NCBI RefSeq assembly: GCF_013369385.1
Contig: NZ_SZTO01000019.1
Coordinates: 1-64,000 of the forward strand
Length of the DNA stretch: 64,000 nt
Direction of reading: 5' to 3'
Origin: Vibrio sp. 05-20-BW147
Lineage (GTDB): Bacteria; Pseudomonadota; Gammaproteobacteria; Enterobacterales; Vibrionaceae
Part shown: one piece after another, positions 48,501-56,789 of the stretch
Layout: every line of letters starts with the position of its first letter
Position numbering within the stretch: the stretch's first letter is position 1
Notes under the pieces: generated by a model
Databases searched by the model: none
Told to the model about the DNA's origin: nothing
What the model saw: only the letters and a program-made list of their open reading frames with translations
Program-made: the position numbers and the translations under genes

Positions 48501-51500
48501 ACGCTGATCACCAGCGGAATCGTGTCGATTTCATCTGCATCGTGTTGGTCGAGCGCTTGATACAAGGTGAACTGATAGTTGATCACAGAATCATTTTCTG
48601 AACTCGGCTCTTCAATCACCACTTGGAAAATCACATTGCTGATATCGCCCACATACGCTTGCAATACATTGCCGTTTGGCGAGATGGTATACGCGATCTC
48701 CTCACCACCACTGGTTAAGGTTGGCTGACCAGCCAAATCGAAATACAGCTCAGCGATCGGATCACTGCCCACGGTGACGTTCACCGTACCGTTGTCGACA
48801 AGACTGGATTGGGTTAGCAGCCCTTCTTCATTAAGAAACACCCCATCACCATTGGCGAGCGTAGGGTTAGCGCCATCGTTGATGTGCCATACAAAATCAC
48901 CGGAAATCAACGCGGTACCATCGCTGTCGGTGCCTGTGATGGTGACCGGTAAACGAGTCACATCGTCACCATTCGCTTGATTGATCGGACGATTCAACGT
49001 CAGTGTTAGGGTGGCTTGTACGTCGCTGCCGCTGAGCACCGCACCGCTGATGGCAAGGGAAAAAATCACCTCACCGCCCGTCGAACTGGCGGTAATGGTT
49101 TTCCCATCGCTGCTCAGTTGGTAGCTCAACTCGAGTAAACTTTCCCCACTGGTCAGGTTCAATGCATCAAAATCCAGCAGCGCTGATTCATCAAAACGCA
49201 GCGAGTCCGGATCAGGATTATCCGAACCGCCCGTCACATGAATGGTGCTGTTCACCACCTGCGCATCCGCCGTGATTAGAGATTCGGTCACCGTTTGATT
49301 GCTCGATTCAATGCGCCCTGCTTCCCCATCACGAATATCGATCACCACATTGGCGGAGTCGTAATCGTAGCTTTTATCCCCTGCGATGTAGGAAAACGTC
49401 ACTTGCTGGCTTTGGTTATGGTCGAGATCTCGGCTGACGGCCATGGTCCAACGACCATCGGAATAGATAGTAAGGATGCCCTCTGGCAGCGTTAAGCTCA
49501 GTGGTGTGCTTTGCGAAACCACATGCGTTTCACCGTTAATCAAAATGCTTTTCACCAGCAGTGGCGCATCAAGGTCAAAATCGTTGGCAAGCAGGTTACC
49601 AAACTCATTGTGCCCTTCCGTTGCTAGGTAATGGTCATCAAACGAAATCGGTTGAGAGTCGAGCACGACAATGGAAACGGGGGCAACGACGGTTTCACTG
49701 GTGCCATCGGCATCCGTTTGTGTCGCTTGAATCAACAACGAGGTGTGCGTTGCATCCAAGTCGCGAATTTCATCGATCGGCTTTTTCAGGCTGATCTTCA
49801 CTTGCTCACCCACTATCTCGGCCGTCAACACCTGCTGGCCATCCGTGCGAGTGGCCGTCAATGTTTGACCGTCGGGCGAAATGGCCACGGTTAATGCCAA
49901 GCCTTGCGAAGTCAAAGAAGCAAACGCACTTTGATCGCTGTGGAACGTAAATTCACCAAATTGGATATTGAGATCAACCGTCGCATTTTGCTCACCTAGA
50001 ATGCCGACGAGCGCCTCAACAAACACGGCGCCGTCTGGGTAGATCACCGTTGGCATGCCGTCGTTCGCTGGGTTACCAGCCAAATCTGTTACGTCAGCTT
50101 GAATTTGCCACTCACGGTTTTGATCTAAAGTCGCAATATCCACGCCTTCAACCTGCCATGAGCCGCTGGCGCTGACTAAGGTGGTGTAAGTCAGCGTGTT
50201 CACCCCATCGGTGATCGTCACCGTGACGGTTTGATTTTCTTCCGCGGTGGTCGTGCCTTGAAGGGTTGTTAAGCTGCCAGAGCGAAAATCCACCACGCTC
50301 AAGCCATCGAGTGTATCGATGTCAATTTGTGGTGGCATAGTATCAATCACATGCACCGAATCACTGGCCGTCGCCACGTTGCCCGCCACATCACTGACCG
50401 ATGCTGTCACCACAATCGGCCCGTCAGCAAGGCTAGAGAGATCCGCGTCGGCAACTTCCCAGCGTCCGTTTACCACCGTGGTGCTAAACGTCAGCACTTT
50501 GCCCGCTTGATCCGTCACCGTAACGGAAACCGTTTGTCCCTCTTCGACAAAAAAGACGCGACCAAACAGATCGGTGGCGGTCACTTCAGTTGCGTTGAGC
50601 AGCGCATCACTGCCTGAGGCGACATTCACGCTGATCAGTGCGCGCGTGTCTTTGACAATGGTATCGGTGTCCGTGGTGGGATTGCCTGCGACGTCGATCG
50701 TCTGCGTATGCACGGTGATCTCACCTTCAGCAAGAGCAGAGAGATCTTCGTTAATTGACCAACTGTTGCCACTCACGGTCGTTGTGAAGGTTAAGCGATT
50801 ACCGAGATGATCCACCACTTCAATATCAATGCGCTGACCATCTTCCACATTGCTCACTGTCCCAGTGATACCACTGGTGGTGATTTCGGCTTTATTGAAG
50901 AACTCATCGCCATTGCCTTGGAAATCAGTGCTGATCTCCGCCAAGGTGTCTTTGATGGTGGAATCACTGGCCGACACAGAATGGCCATATACGTCGTGAA
51001 TTTCCGCTTCCACCGTCAGTGGCCCTTCCGCCAATGAGCTGAGATCAACCGGACTCACTTGATAGGCGTTATCGGAAACGCGGGTGGTAAAGGTCAGCAC
51101 CTTTCCATCCACGTCCGTAACGGTAATGGTGACGAGACGTAAATCCTCAACATCCACTGTGTTACCGTGAATACGCACAGCGGGGACTTCAAACTGGTTT
51201 TCGTAGCCATCGCCGCCATCGTCAATCACCACGGTGATCTCTGCACTATCAACCAGCGGAGGAAAGACAATCGCATCTTCAATCACGATGGGCAGTGGCG
51301 TTAGCACCGTTTCAGTGGTGCCATCGGCATCGGTTTGCGTTCCCGCAATCATCAGGTCCGTGAGTAGGCGCTGTGCATCGCCGTGGTCCACCGGCAGGAA
51401 GAGTTGCAACTGAACTTGCGCATTGGAGGCAATATGCGCCTTCAGTAAAATTTCACCATCGGCACGGGTGGCGGTTAAGGTCAGCCCATCGGCTGAAAGC

Positions 51501-54500
51501 GTGGTCGTAATGCTTTGACCAAACGAAGTCAGACTTTCTAGATCCGTTTGTACCTCATGGAAACGGAATTGCGCTTGTTCCACATTGATATCGGATGTTG
51601 CGCCACTGCTGCCAATCGCCACCGTCAAATCTTCATACACGGTCACCACATCAGGAAAGGTGAGCGTGGGCATGTCATCCATCGCACTGTTTCCTGCGGC
51701 ATCGGTCACCGTGGCGGTGAGTGTCCATGTCGCGCGGTTGTTCAAGGCGCTTACATCAATGGTTGCAAATTGCCAGTTCCCCGCGGCGTCCACGTTCGTG
51801 GTAACACGAATACTTTGAGTGCCATCGCTGATGGTGACCACCACTGGTTGGCCAGCTTCTGCCCCCGTTGTGGTTCCTTGCAACGCGGTGTTGGTCCCTA
51901 ATTTAAACTGCAGAATGTTGAGACCATCGAGCGTATCAATATCAATGGTTGGAGCCGTGGTATCTACCGTCGCGCTATCCGTTGCCGTTGCAGGGTTGCC
52001 TGCCACATCGACGGTCGAGACGGTGGCAGAGATCTCGCCATCCACAAAGCCTGAAAGATCAAGATTATCGAGCGCCCATGCGCCACCCACAATCGTGGTT
52101 TGCACCGTCATGGTGTTGCCTGCCGAGTCCAACAGCACCACATTCACGCTTTGGCCATCCTCGATATGACTGACCAAACCGCTGACTTTTACCGAAGTCA
52201 ACTCTACTGGATTCAATAAGTCGTCATCACCACTGTCAATCTCAACCGTAATGGACGCTTGAGTATCTTTCACTATGGTGTTGTGTGAGGTGGTAGGGTT
52301 GCCCGCGATATCAATGGTTTGAGCATGTACCGTCAGCTCACCATCACTTAACGTGCTTAAATCAACATCCAGAGACCATTGGTCGCCCGATACCACCGTG
52401 GTAAACGTCAGTCGTCCGCCTTGTCCATCTATGATTTCAATGTTAATGGTTTGTCCATCTTCCACGTTGGCCACGTGGCCATTGATCGTGGTGGTGGCCA
52501 CTTCAAACTGATTTAAAAATGCATCCCCTTGACCATCAAAGGCAACATCAATTTCAGCCAATGTGTCTTTGATGGTGGTGTCGTTGGCGGTGATGACTTT
52601 ACCATAGGCGTCATGAATTTCTGCCTCGACCGTGAGCGGCCCTTCGGCAAGCGAGCTCAAATCGACAGGGAAAAACTGATATTGGTTGTTCTCCACTCGG
52701 GTGGTGAAAGTGAGTGTCGCACCTAGCGAATCGGTCACGGTTATGGTGACTAAACGCAGATCCTGAACATCCACTGTGTTGCCGTGAATCCGTGTGCCTG
52801 GTACTTCGAGAGCATTTTCGTAGCCATCACCACCATCATCGATAGTGACCGTCAACGACGCGCTGTCCACCAACGGAGGGAAGACTATCGCGTCCTCAAT
52901 CACAATCGGTAACGGTGCAATCACCGTTTCCGTGGTGCCATCGGCATCCGTTTGGGTACCTTCCAACAAAATTTGCGTCAGCAAGCGTTGTGCTTCGCCA
53001 TGATCAACCGGCAAAAAGAGGGACAACTTAACTTGGCTATTGGTTTCAATCGCAGCGGTCAATACCGTTGCCCCATCGCCACGCACAAGGCTTAAGGATA
53101 GGCCATCGGTTGAAATCACCACTGACACGGATTGACCAAGGGAGGTAAGTGCGGCGAGATCCGACTGCGTGTCATGGAAAGTAAACTGGGCATTTTCAAT
53201 ATTGATCTCCGACAGCGCCTCGCTGCTGTCGAGAATCACGGCTAAGTCTTCCCACAACGCGACGGTATCTGGAATATCCAGCGTTGGCGTCTCATCAGTG
53301 GCGCTATTGCCTGCGGCATCGGTCACCGTGGCGGTTAAGCTCCAACTTTTCGCTGCATCCAGCGCACCGACATCGATGGACGAAAACGACCACAAGCCAG
53401 CCGCATCCACGGTTGTTGTCACCGAAATGGTCTGAGTGCCGTCGCTGATGGTCACCACGACTGGCTGTCCGGATTCTGCCCCAGTGGTACTGCCTTGCAG
53501 TGCAGTTTCTGTGCCTTGCTTAAATTGAACAATCTCAAGGCCAGTTAAGGTATCAATGTCAATCGTGGGCGCGGTGGTATCCACGATCGCTGTATCTTCT
53601 GCTGTGGCAGGGTTACCCGCCACATCGATGGTACTTGCGGTGGCACGGATTTCGCCATCAGTAAGAGAGGAAAGGTCGAAATCTTTGAGTGACCACGCAC
53701 CCGAGACGACAACGGTAGTGAACACTAACTTCGTCCCAGAGGCATCCGTCACCACCACTTGCACCGCTTGACCATCTTTAACATGGCTGACGACGCCAGA
53801 AAGCGTCACAGCACTCAGTTCGGTCGGATTCAGTGCCTCATCCTCGCCACTGTCGATGACGATGGTAATCGCCGCTTGCGTATCTTTGACAATGGTGTCA
53901 CTCGCGGTGGTCACATTACCGGCAACGTCGATGGTCTGCGTATTGAGCGTCAATTCACCATCCACCAGCGATGAAAGATCGGCTTCGATTGTCCACGTAT
54001 TGCCCGCCACAAGCGTCGAGAACGTTAAGGTGTTCCCTAGAGCATCGATCACCTCGATATCAATGCGCTGACCATCTTCTACCTCGGTGACTCGACCTGT
54101 CAGTACGGTTTTGCTCACTTCAAACTGATTGAGAAACTCATCGCCATTGCCTTCAAACTCCGCGGTGATGTCTGCCAAGGTATCCTTGATGGTGCTATCG
54201 GTGGCTTGAATGGTCTTGCCATAGACATCGTCGATATGAGCCTCGACGCTCAACGGCCCTTCGGCTAAGCCCGTCAAGTCAACTGGTGAGATTTGGTAAC
54301 GGTTGTTTTCTACTCGAGTGGTGAATGTCAGCGTATTGCCATCCACATCGGTCACCGTGATCGTCACTAATCGGAGATTTTCCACATCGGTGGTGGTGCC
54401 ATGAATGACAACGGCGGGGACTTCTTGCGCATTCTCGTAACCATCGCCACCGTCATCGATGGTGACGGTGATCGCCGCGCTATCAACCAGTGGAGGAAAA

Positions 54501-56482
54501 ACGATCGCATCGCCAATCACCACCGCCACCGGCGCAACCACCGTTTCGGTTGTACCATCACTGTCGGTTTGCGTGCCTTGAATCATCAGCTCCGTCAGTA
54601 AGCGTTGGGTGTCTCCGTGATCGACTGGCAAAAAGAGTTGAATTTTGACTTCTTGATTATTGACAATGCTGGCCGACAACACCACTTGACCATCGGCTCG
54701 CACCGCCGAAAGAGAGAGACCATCGGCAGAGATGACCACAGAAATGGATTGACCAAGCGAGGTCAGCGAAGACAAGCTGCTTTGCTCGTCGATGAAGGTG
54801 AAATCGGCATTATCGATATTGATTGGCGAAAGCGCGTCACTGCTGCCAAGAACAACGGCAATATCTTCATTGACGCTGACCACATCAGGCACAATCAGGC
54901 TAGGCATATCGTCGCTTGCGCGGTTGCCAGCGAGATCCGTCACCGTTGCGTTCAATTGCCATTCCAAATTGGCATCCAACGTCGAAAGATCAATACTGTC
55001 GAACGACCAATTGCCAGCCGCATCAACTTGGGTGAGCGCTTCAACCGTATTCACCCCATCGGTGATGGTGACTAAAACCGGCTGCCCAGCTTCTGCGCCC
55101 GTGGTGGTGCCTTGCAAGGCCGTGTCTGCCCCGGATTTAAAATCGATGATCTGCAGACCGGTTAAGGTATCAATATCGATGGTAGGAAAAGTGGTATCTA
55201 GCCCTGCGCTATCGGTCGCAATAGCGGGGTTACCCGCAACATCTTTCGTCACCGCCAATACACGAAAATCACCATCGGCAAACTGAGAAACATCGATATT
55301 ATCGATCGACCATTGATTGCCCGACACTGAGGTAATAAACCACTGGGCATGGCCTGCCGAGTCTACTAGGACAACTCGAATCGCTTGTCCATCTTCAACA
55401 TTGGCCACCTCGCCGTAGACACGGACGTTGCCACTCTCAGCATCGCTCACCAACTCATCATCGCCAGAGTCAATGCTTACCGTAATGGAAGCTTGCGTAT
55501 CTTTGACGATGGTATCGCTCGCACTGGCAGGATTGCCTGCCATGTCGATGGTTTGAGCATGAATGGTCAGTGGGCCTTCCGCAAGGCTGCTTAAATCTTC
55601 AGTGATCGACCAGGTTCCACCATTGACCGTAGTGGTAAAACGTAAGGTTTGGCCCAAGCTATCGATCACTTCGATATCGATGCGCTGCCCATCTTCAACA
55701 TGGCTAACAGTGCCTGTCAGGCCCGAGGAAGAGATTTCAAAACGGTTAAAGAACTCATCGCCTCTGCCATCAAACTCGGTGGTGATCTCCGCTAAGGTAT
55801 CTTTGATTGTGGTATCAGAGGCTTGAATAAAGTTGTCGAGTTCATCGGTAATGGTTGCGGTGACGGTCAAGGTGCCTTCATCAAACCCACTGGCGTCAAT
55901 GCCTTCAACGCGGTACTCACCTTGAAAAACCGTGGCGGTAAATACTTGCTGTTGACCGGAAGCATCAGACAAAACCAACTGAACGAGGCGGCCATCCTCA
56001 ACGTCTGTCGCGGTACCGAAAATCGCAATGCTCGGCACTTCCAGCGCATTTTCGTAACCATCGCCACCATCGGCAATCGTCACCGTGATCGTGGCGTCGT
56101 CATCCAAGAGATAAAATTGCGCATCTGGGCTTTCACGCTCGGGCGTGTTTTCATAATCTGTCGGAAGCGTGTCATAACCGGATTGAGCCAACACCTCACG
56201 CAGTTCAGGGCGAATGAAACCGAATAAGCTCGCGCTTTCTGAAGAGAGGTCCTGCTCCGAAGATGGCGCATCGTTTGGCGTTGTAGGGCGTTGGTACACT
56301 GGCTCTGCGTCAATGGGATCGTCAATGTTAACGGCATCACTATCATTGATAGGTAGCGGTGTTTCTTTAACGTACTTCACCGTTGGGTCAACCACCTCAT
56401 CGGCTTGTACGGCAACCCACTGACCGTCCGGCATGATTTTCCAAACTACGCCATCAATTTCGATATAAAGTACCGGTTTCAT
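42518..56482 (-). CDS. Giant type I secreted repeat adhesin (RTX/VCA0849 type)
   Basis: This 4,654-residue protein is almost all beta Ig-like repeats. Residues 1-125 form a short N-terminal module starting MKPVLYIEIDG. About 125-2275 hold four copies of a five-domain cassette of 539 residues each, beginning with a TVTIDDGGDGYEN-type strand and ending VFPPLVDSA. About 2275-4500 hold mixed VCBS/cadherin-like and DxDGSE-type repeats. The end carries SGDDLFVFNSDS, DTIDLSAIL and a VCA0849-type C-terminal secretion target. Cys is rare and acidic, calcium-type motifs are frequent. I see no LapG-type AAG cleavage site near the N-terminus. The ATG at 56482 has AGGGA 7 bp before it; one at 56488 is too close. 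It probably mediates surface or cell attachment and biofilm formation. Confidence 0.95.
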   Translation of the reverse strand: MKPVLYIEIDGVVWKIMPDGQWVAVQADEVVDPTVKYVKETPLPINDSDAVNIDDPIDAEPVYQRPTTPNDAPSSEQDLSSESASLFGFIRPELREVLAQSGYDTLPTDYENTPERESPDAQFYLLDDDATITVTIADGGDGYENALEVPSIAIFGTATDVEDGRLVQLVLSDASGQQQVFTATVFQGEYRVEGIDASGFDEGTLTVTATITDELDNFIQASDTTIKDTLAEITTEFDGRGDEFFNRFEISSSGLTGTVSHVEDGQRIDIEVIDSLGQTLRFTTTVNGGTWSITEDLSSLAEGPLTIHAQTIDMAGNPASASDTIVKDTQASITVSIDSGDDELVSDAESGNVRVYGEVANVEDGQAIRVVLVDSAGHAQWFITSVSGNQWSIDNIDVSQFADGDFRVLAVTKDVAGNPAIATDSAGLDTTFPTIDIDTLTGLQIIDFKSGADTALQGTTTGAEAGQPVLVTITDGVNTVEALTQVDAAGNWSFDSIDLSTLDANLEWQLNATVTDLAGNRASDDMPSLIVPDVVSVNEDIAVVLGSSDALSPINIDNADFTFIDEQSSLSSLTSLGQSISVVISADGLSLSAVRADGQVVLSASIVNNQEVKIQLFLPVDHGDTQRLLTELMIQGTQTDSDGTTETVVAPVAVVIGDAIVFPPLVDSAAITVTIDDGGDGYENAQEVPAVVIHGTTTDVENLRLVTITVTDVDGNTLTFTTRVENNRYQISPVDLTGLAEGPLSVEAHIDDVYGKTIQATDSTIKDTLADITAEFEGNGDEFLNQFEVSKTVLTGRVTEVEDGQRIDIEVIDALGNTLTFSTLVAGNTWTIEADLSSLVDGELTLNTQTIDVAGNVTTASDTIVKDTQAAITIVIDSGEDEALNPTELSAVTLSGVVSHVKDGQAVQVVVTDASGTKLVFTTVVVSGAWSLKDFDLSSLTDGEIRATASTIDVAGNPATAEDTAIVDTTAPTIDIDTLTGLEIVQFKQGTETALQGSTTGAESGQPVVVTISDGTQTISVTTTVDAAGLWSFSSIDVGALDAAKSWSLTATVTDAAGNSATDETPTLDIPDTVALWEDLAVILDSSEALSEINIENAQFTFHDTQSDLAALTSLGQSVSVVISTDGLSLSLVRGDGATVLTAAIETNSQVKLSLFLPVDHGEAQRLLTQILLEGTQTDADGTTETVIAPLPIVIEDAIVFPPLVDSASLTVTIDDGGDGYENALEVPGTRIHGNTVDVQDLRLVTITVTDSLGATLTFTTRVENNQYQFFPVDLSSLAEGPLTVEAEIHDAYGKVITANDTTIKDTLAEIDVAFDGQGDAFLNQFEVATTTINGHVANVEDGQTINIEIIDGQGGRLTFTTVVSGDQWSLDVDLSTLSDGELTVHAQTIDIAGNPTTSHNTIVKDTQASITVEIDSGDDDLLNPVELTSVKVSGLVSHIEDGQSVNVVLLDSAGNTMTVQTTIVGGAWALDNLDLSGFVDGEISATVSTVDVAGNPATATDSATVDTTAPTIDIDTLDGLNILQFKLGTNTALQGTTTGAEAGQPVVVTISDGTQSIRVTTNVDAAGNWQFATIDVSALNNRATWTLTATVTDAAGNSAMDDMPTLTFPDVVTVYEDLTVAIGSSGATSDINVEQAQFRFHEVQTDLESLTSFGQSITTTLSADGLTLTATRADGEILLKAHIASNAQVQLQLFLPVDHGDAQRLLTDLMIAGTQTDADGTTETVLTPLPIVIEDAIVFPPLVDSAEITVVIDDGGDGYENQFEVPAVRIHGNTVDVEDLRLVTITVTDVDGKVLTFTTRVSDNAYQVSPVDLSSLAEGPLTVEAEIHDVYGHSVSASDSTIKDTLAEISTDFQGNGDEFFNKAEITTSGITGTVSNVEDGQRIDIEVVDHLGNRLTFTTTVSGNSWSINEDLSALAEGEITVHTQTIDVAGNPTTDTDTIVKDTRALISVNVASGSDALLNATEVTATDLFGRVFFVEEGQTVSVTVTDQAGKVLTFSTTVVNGRWEVADADLSSLADGPIVVTASVSDVAGNVATASDSVHVIDTMPPQIDIDTLDGLSVVDFRSGSLTTLQGTTTAEENQTVTVTITDGVNTLTYTTLVSASGSWQVEGVDIATLDQNREWQIQADVTDLAGNPANDGMPTVIYPDGAVFVEALVGILGEQNATVDLNIQFGEFTFHSDQSAFASLTSQGLALTVAISPDGQTLTATRTDGQQVLTAEIVGEQVKISLKKPIDEIRDLDATHTSLLIQATQTDADGTSETVVAPVSIVVLDSQPISFDDHYLATEGHNEFGNLLANDFDLDAPLLVKSILINGETHVVSQSTPLSLTLPEGILTIYSDGRWTMAVSRDLDHNQSQQVTFSYIAGDKSYDYDSANVVIDIRDGEAGRIESSNQTVTESLITADAQVVNSTIHVTGGSDNPDPDSLRFDESALLDFDALNLTSGESLLELSYQLSSDGKTITASSTGGEVIFSLAISGAVLSGSDVQATLTLTLNRPINQANGDDVTRLPVTITGTDSDGTALISGDFVWHINDGANPTLANGDGVFLNEEGLLTQSSLVDNGTVNVTVGSDPIAELYFDLAGQPTLTSGGEEIAYTISPNGNVLQAYVGDISNVIFQVVIEEPSSENDSVINYQFTLYQALDQHDADEIDTIPLVISVRDTDGDVQRLPLDIEIQDGHQGELSSGTLVITELPKDDLTPSGITAEASVNLVVTADTDPIVAVTLAVANGQAVIDGNGVPLTHNGEAIVWRVNGDGSYDAVLADGTRVLTVTLPDDVNVEADTASNVELSVHLYLPVDHHKPEADNQLSLYLPVTATDSDGTFVTSDSTLIIYDGETPVLTVAGSVTVDEHGIVGDGTENGIESVKHVLSIDGGSDDVADIQIDVAAFNAHGFTSGGLAITLHAQNSNGWFIAKNSAGEVVFKIRPNNNGKVDFSLQGALDHPDGNGTNLLDLPFEMWVIDADGDISSTETLTVTVTDDVPIAQNTSVELVEGDSYTTNLLPESVMGADGAEISSVTYRGTTYPLSADGTPVTIQLVNPNVPSEVYGTLVVHQDGTFELTTNPSVTTVPAISDTVSYVVIDGDGDQVTSTATLVLDDTAGILRVEDLEMREDEQGTLSIVVALGDRDQGEVVDSIEIDANSLQGGTLYLDGVALNAVGGKVILSGSQLLMIGNQVTVAGALTYQPATHLASNTATIVLAVSAIIASTTGSETLADTINVNVFPVADVPTWQADSQYDYTLVEDSSEPSTLTLNADLVDSDSSESLSYQISGIPAGITVWLDGSQVNETTAYSEEELNRMTIRSDTNISGQFTFTVTAIATEAGSSFVSPSDQTAVASQQVTINVRPDADTPSLSVKNIAGLEDQPLNLHDAIKGHLNDTDGSETLYYKLEVAEGWSVEGGTSSRLEDGTYWFSDAELVAGHIYLVPKEDISSVTETLSVKVTAVAVESNVDGLVPVNPSANSVTETITIRLTGVVDEPLAVDGGEGHWRYDAETKVISNQVDFIEDQLIPLDFVLVTSDDDGSEVINILITGIPDGVMLVDAAGQPVSLPISGEDPLTGIIYQVTNSDLANLYLKVPEDYSGQLQHSLKVISTEPDGDSGEFPMTVNIEIKPQVDENSGSTLSSLGVEDNAVPLTLWPSLGADNDGSEEVIGYVIQAPEQGITLYFDGNYLEIPAGGYDVSSLLDSLSPDLESLLTSGRLTAKGPMDFSGTLDIPVTYLVQDTSGTGAIDQKYVDATIAVNFDARVELDTRLEGNPRVLANTEGGPVDLTYAVRFVDMDVDGSEYLDYIVIKVPAGLTLIVEHPNGATQDGAGNWVIPAHGLTSDSVREMAALILKDATISSTQNTEIINLVISARVIDGEDARFIDAPIRVQFTGHDDGGGSCDPVGPPGDLTPGDDALQFNEGEDLDLSGLLDGNIGSDPNNELSFFISADKLPDGVMIEGEGVTIEYDSAGNIVGFVIPPEAMASLKITGLDEDFAGCLSLEVEIKETSGCNGDSVTTTQTIDIEILPVVDDLVVSSITSMDEDVVTQLDLSVVLGDSVEAGQTISGEGNSATGKETINSLMIKVPSGVTLVETPADTGLLTDNGDGTYTINDATRLTDISLVPPAHYSGDITLEVHANITDAADCVTQTDTQDKVSIVTIHIEPITDAANIVANNVQGDEDSYIALSGLDVSLIDQDGSETLSAMIKGVPDGAVLVYKVGESYELLPNNGHDGGTFAGKPTSEWQLDPSRLGELYLLPPLDFSGDILLTIDAITQEIGTTDIVHTSGTMTVGVLPVGDDVQFFGLDSQYTGTEGEALSIPVTISSNETNSDEFIVLTLHAELTSDPSALKGLDKIIADGHEASFTQLGDGSWVARVIVRASEVGNIELYSGNAFGTLNLTMTAQTFDKNIVLGSLATDLGEVQTQTIVVELAPVPDEPILTLDYVTIVAEASGAIPLNLDMSMVNPADGEKGYLTISGLPDGLVLSAGSKESGEWLVPVNDVANLSIVSGYTGAESFTLTLTPSAQLGGQTATGISQELDVQLLATGDSSLTATSGDDLFVFNSDSLGAVGDATIDTIAGFDMSANSDTIDLSAILSGLGVSDGASADQFVDLVQTGADLHINIKTDGVNAVQTIVLSDLNLEDYYGVGLTEAQVLQQMIDDQNLIVQ
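49580..56110 (-). repeat. Four tandem 1,617-bp (539-residue) cassettes inside the adhesin
   Basis: The DGGDGYEN-type marker codons fall at 56051, 54434, 52817 and 51200 on the plus strand, three intervals of exactly 1,617 bp. Each cassette encodes five Ig-like domains in the same order. Copies differ clearly at DNA level and in many residues; the fourth lacks the VFPPLVDSA end and has small changes. Outer limits are approximate. Confidence 0.92.
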
Positions 56483-56741
56483 TGTCATTTCCCTATGCCA
56501 CTGCGCTTACTGATACTAATTTAATTTATGCAGCAGTATCAAACAAGAAAGAACCTCTATTTAAACCTATGTTTTTTAAAATCAAAACAACGAAAGCACC
56601 ACATTTCACCCAAAGAGTCATAACCATTTGGTCACCACGAAGCGGCCACTGGACACTTCCATTGTTGATAAGCTCGGACTGAATTTTTAAAACCGTGACG
56701 ATGCCACCCTACTTAATGGGTGTATCCAACTGAATTAGAAG
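56483..56741. other. Leader/promoter region of the adhesin operon
   Basis: This 260-bp stretch between the alkylsulfatase terminator and the adhesin start must hold the operon promoter. It is AT-rich near the gene. A 6-bp inverted repeat (GATACT/AGTATC) 20-50 bp before the ATG is the only structure I see; I cannot name a regulator for it. Confidence 0.5.
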
Positions 56742-56773
56742 CAAAAAAAATCCCTCAACCGAAGTTGAGGGAT
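56742..56773 (-). terminator. Rho-independent terminator of the alkylsulfatase gene
   Basis: A 9-bp stem TCCCTCAAC/GTTGAGGGA with a 4-base loop at 56751-56772 is followed on the minus strand by TTTTTTTTGC. It lies 17 bp past the stop of the leftward gene at 56790. Confidence 0.94.
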
Positions 56774-56789
56774 TAGGGGTTAGCACTTT

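Noticed and set aside
42536..56423. Dozens of plus-strand ORFs opposite the adhesin gene
   Set aside because: They recur at the same place in each cassette and are shadows of the repeats on the coding strand.
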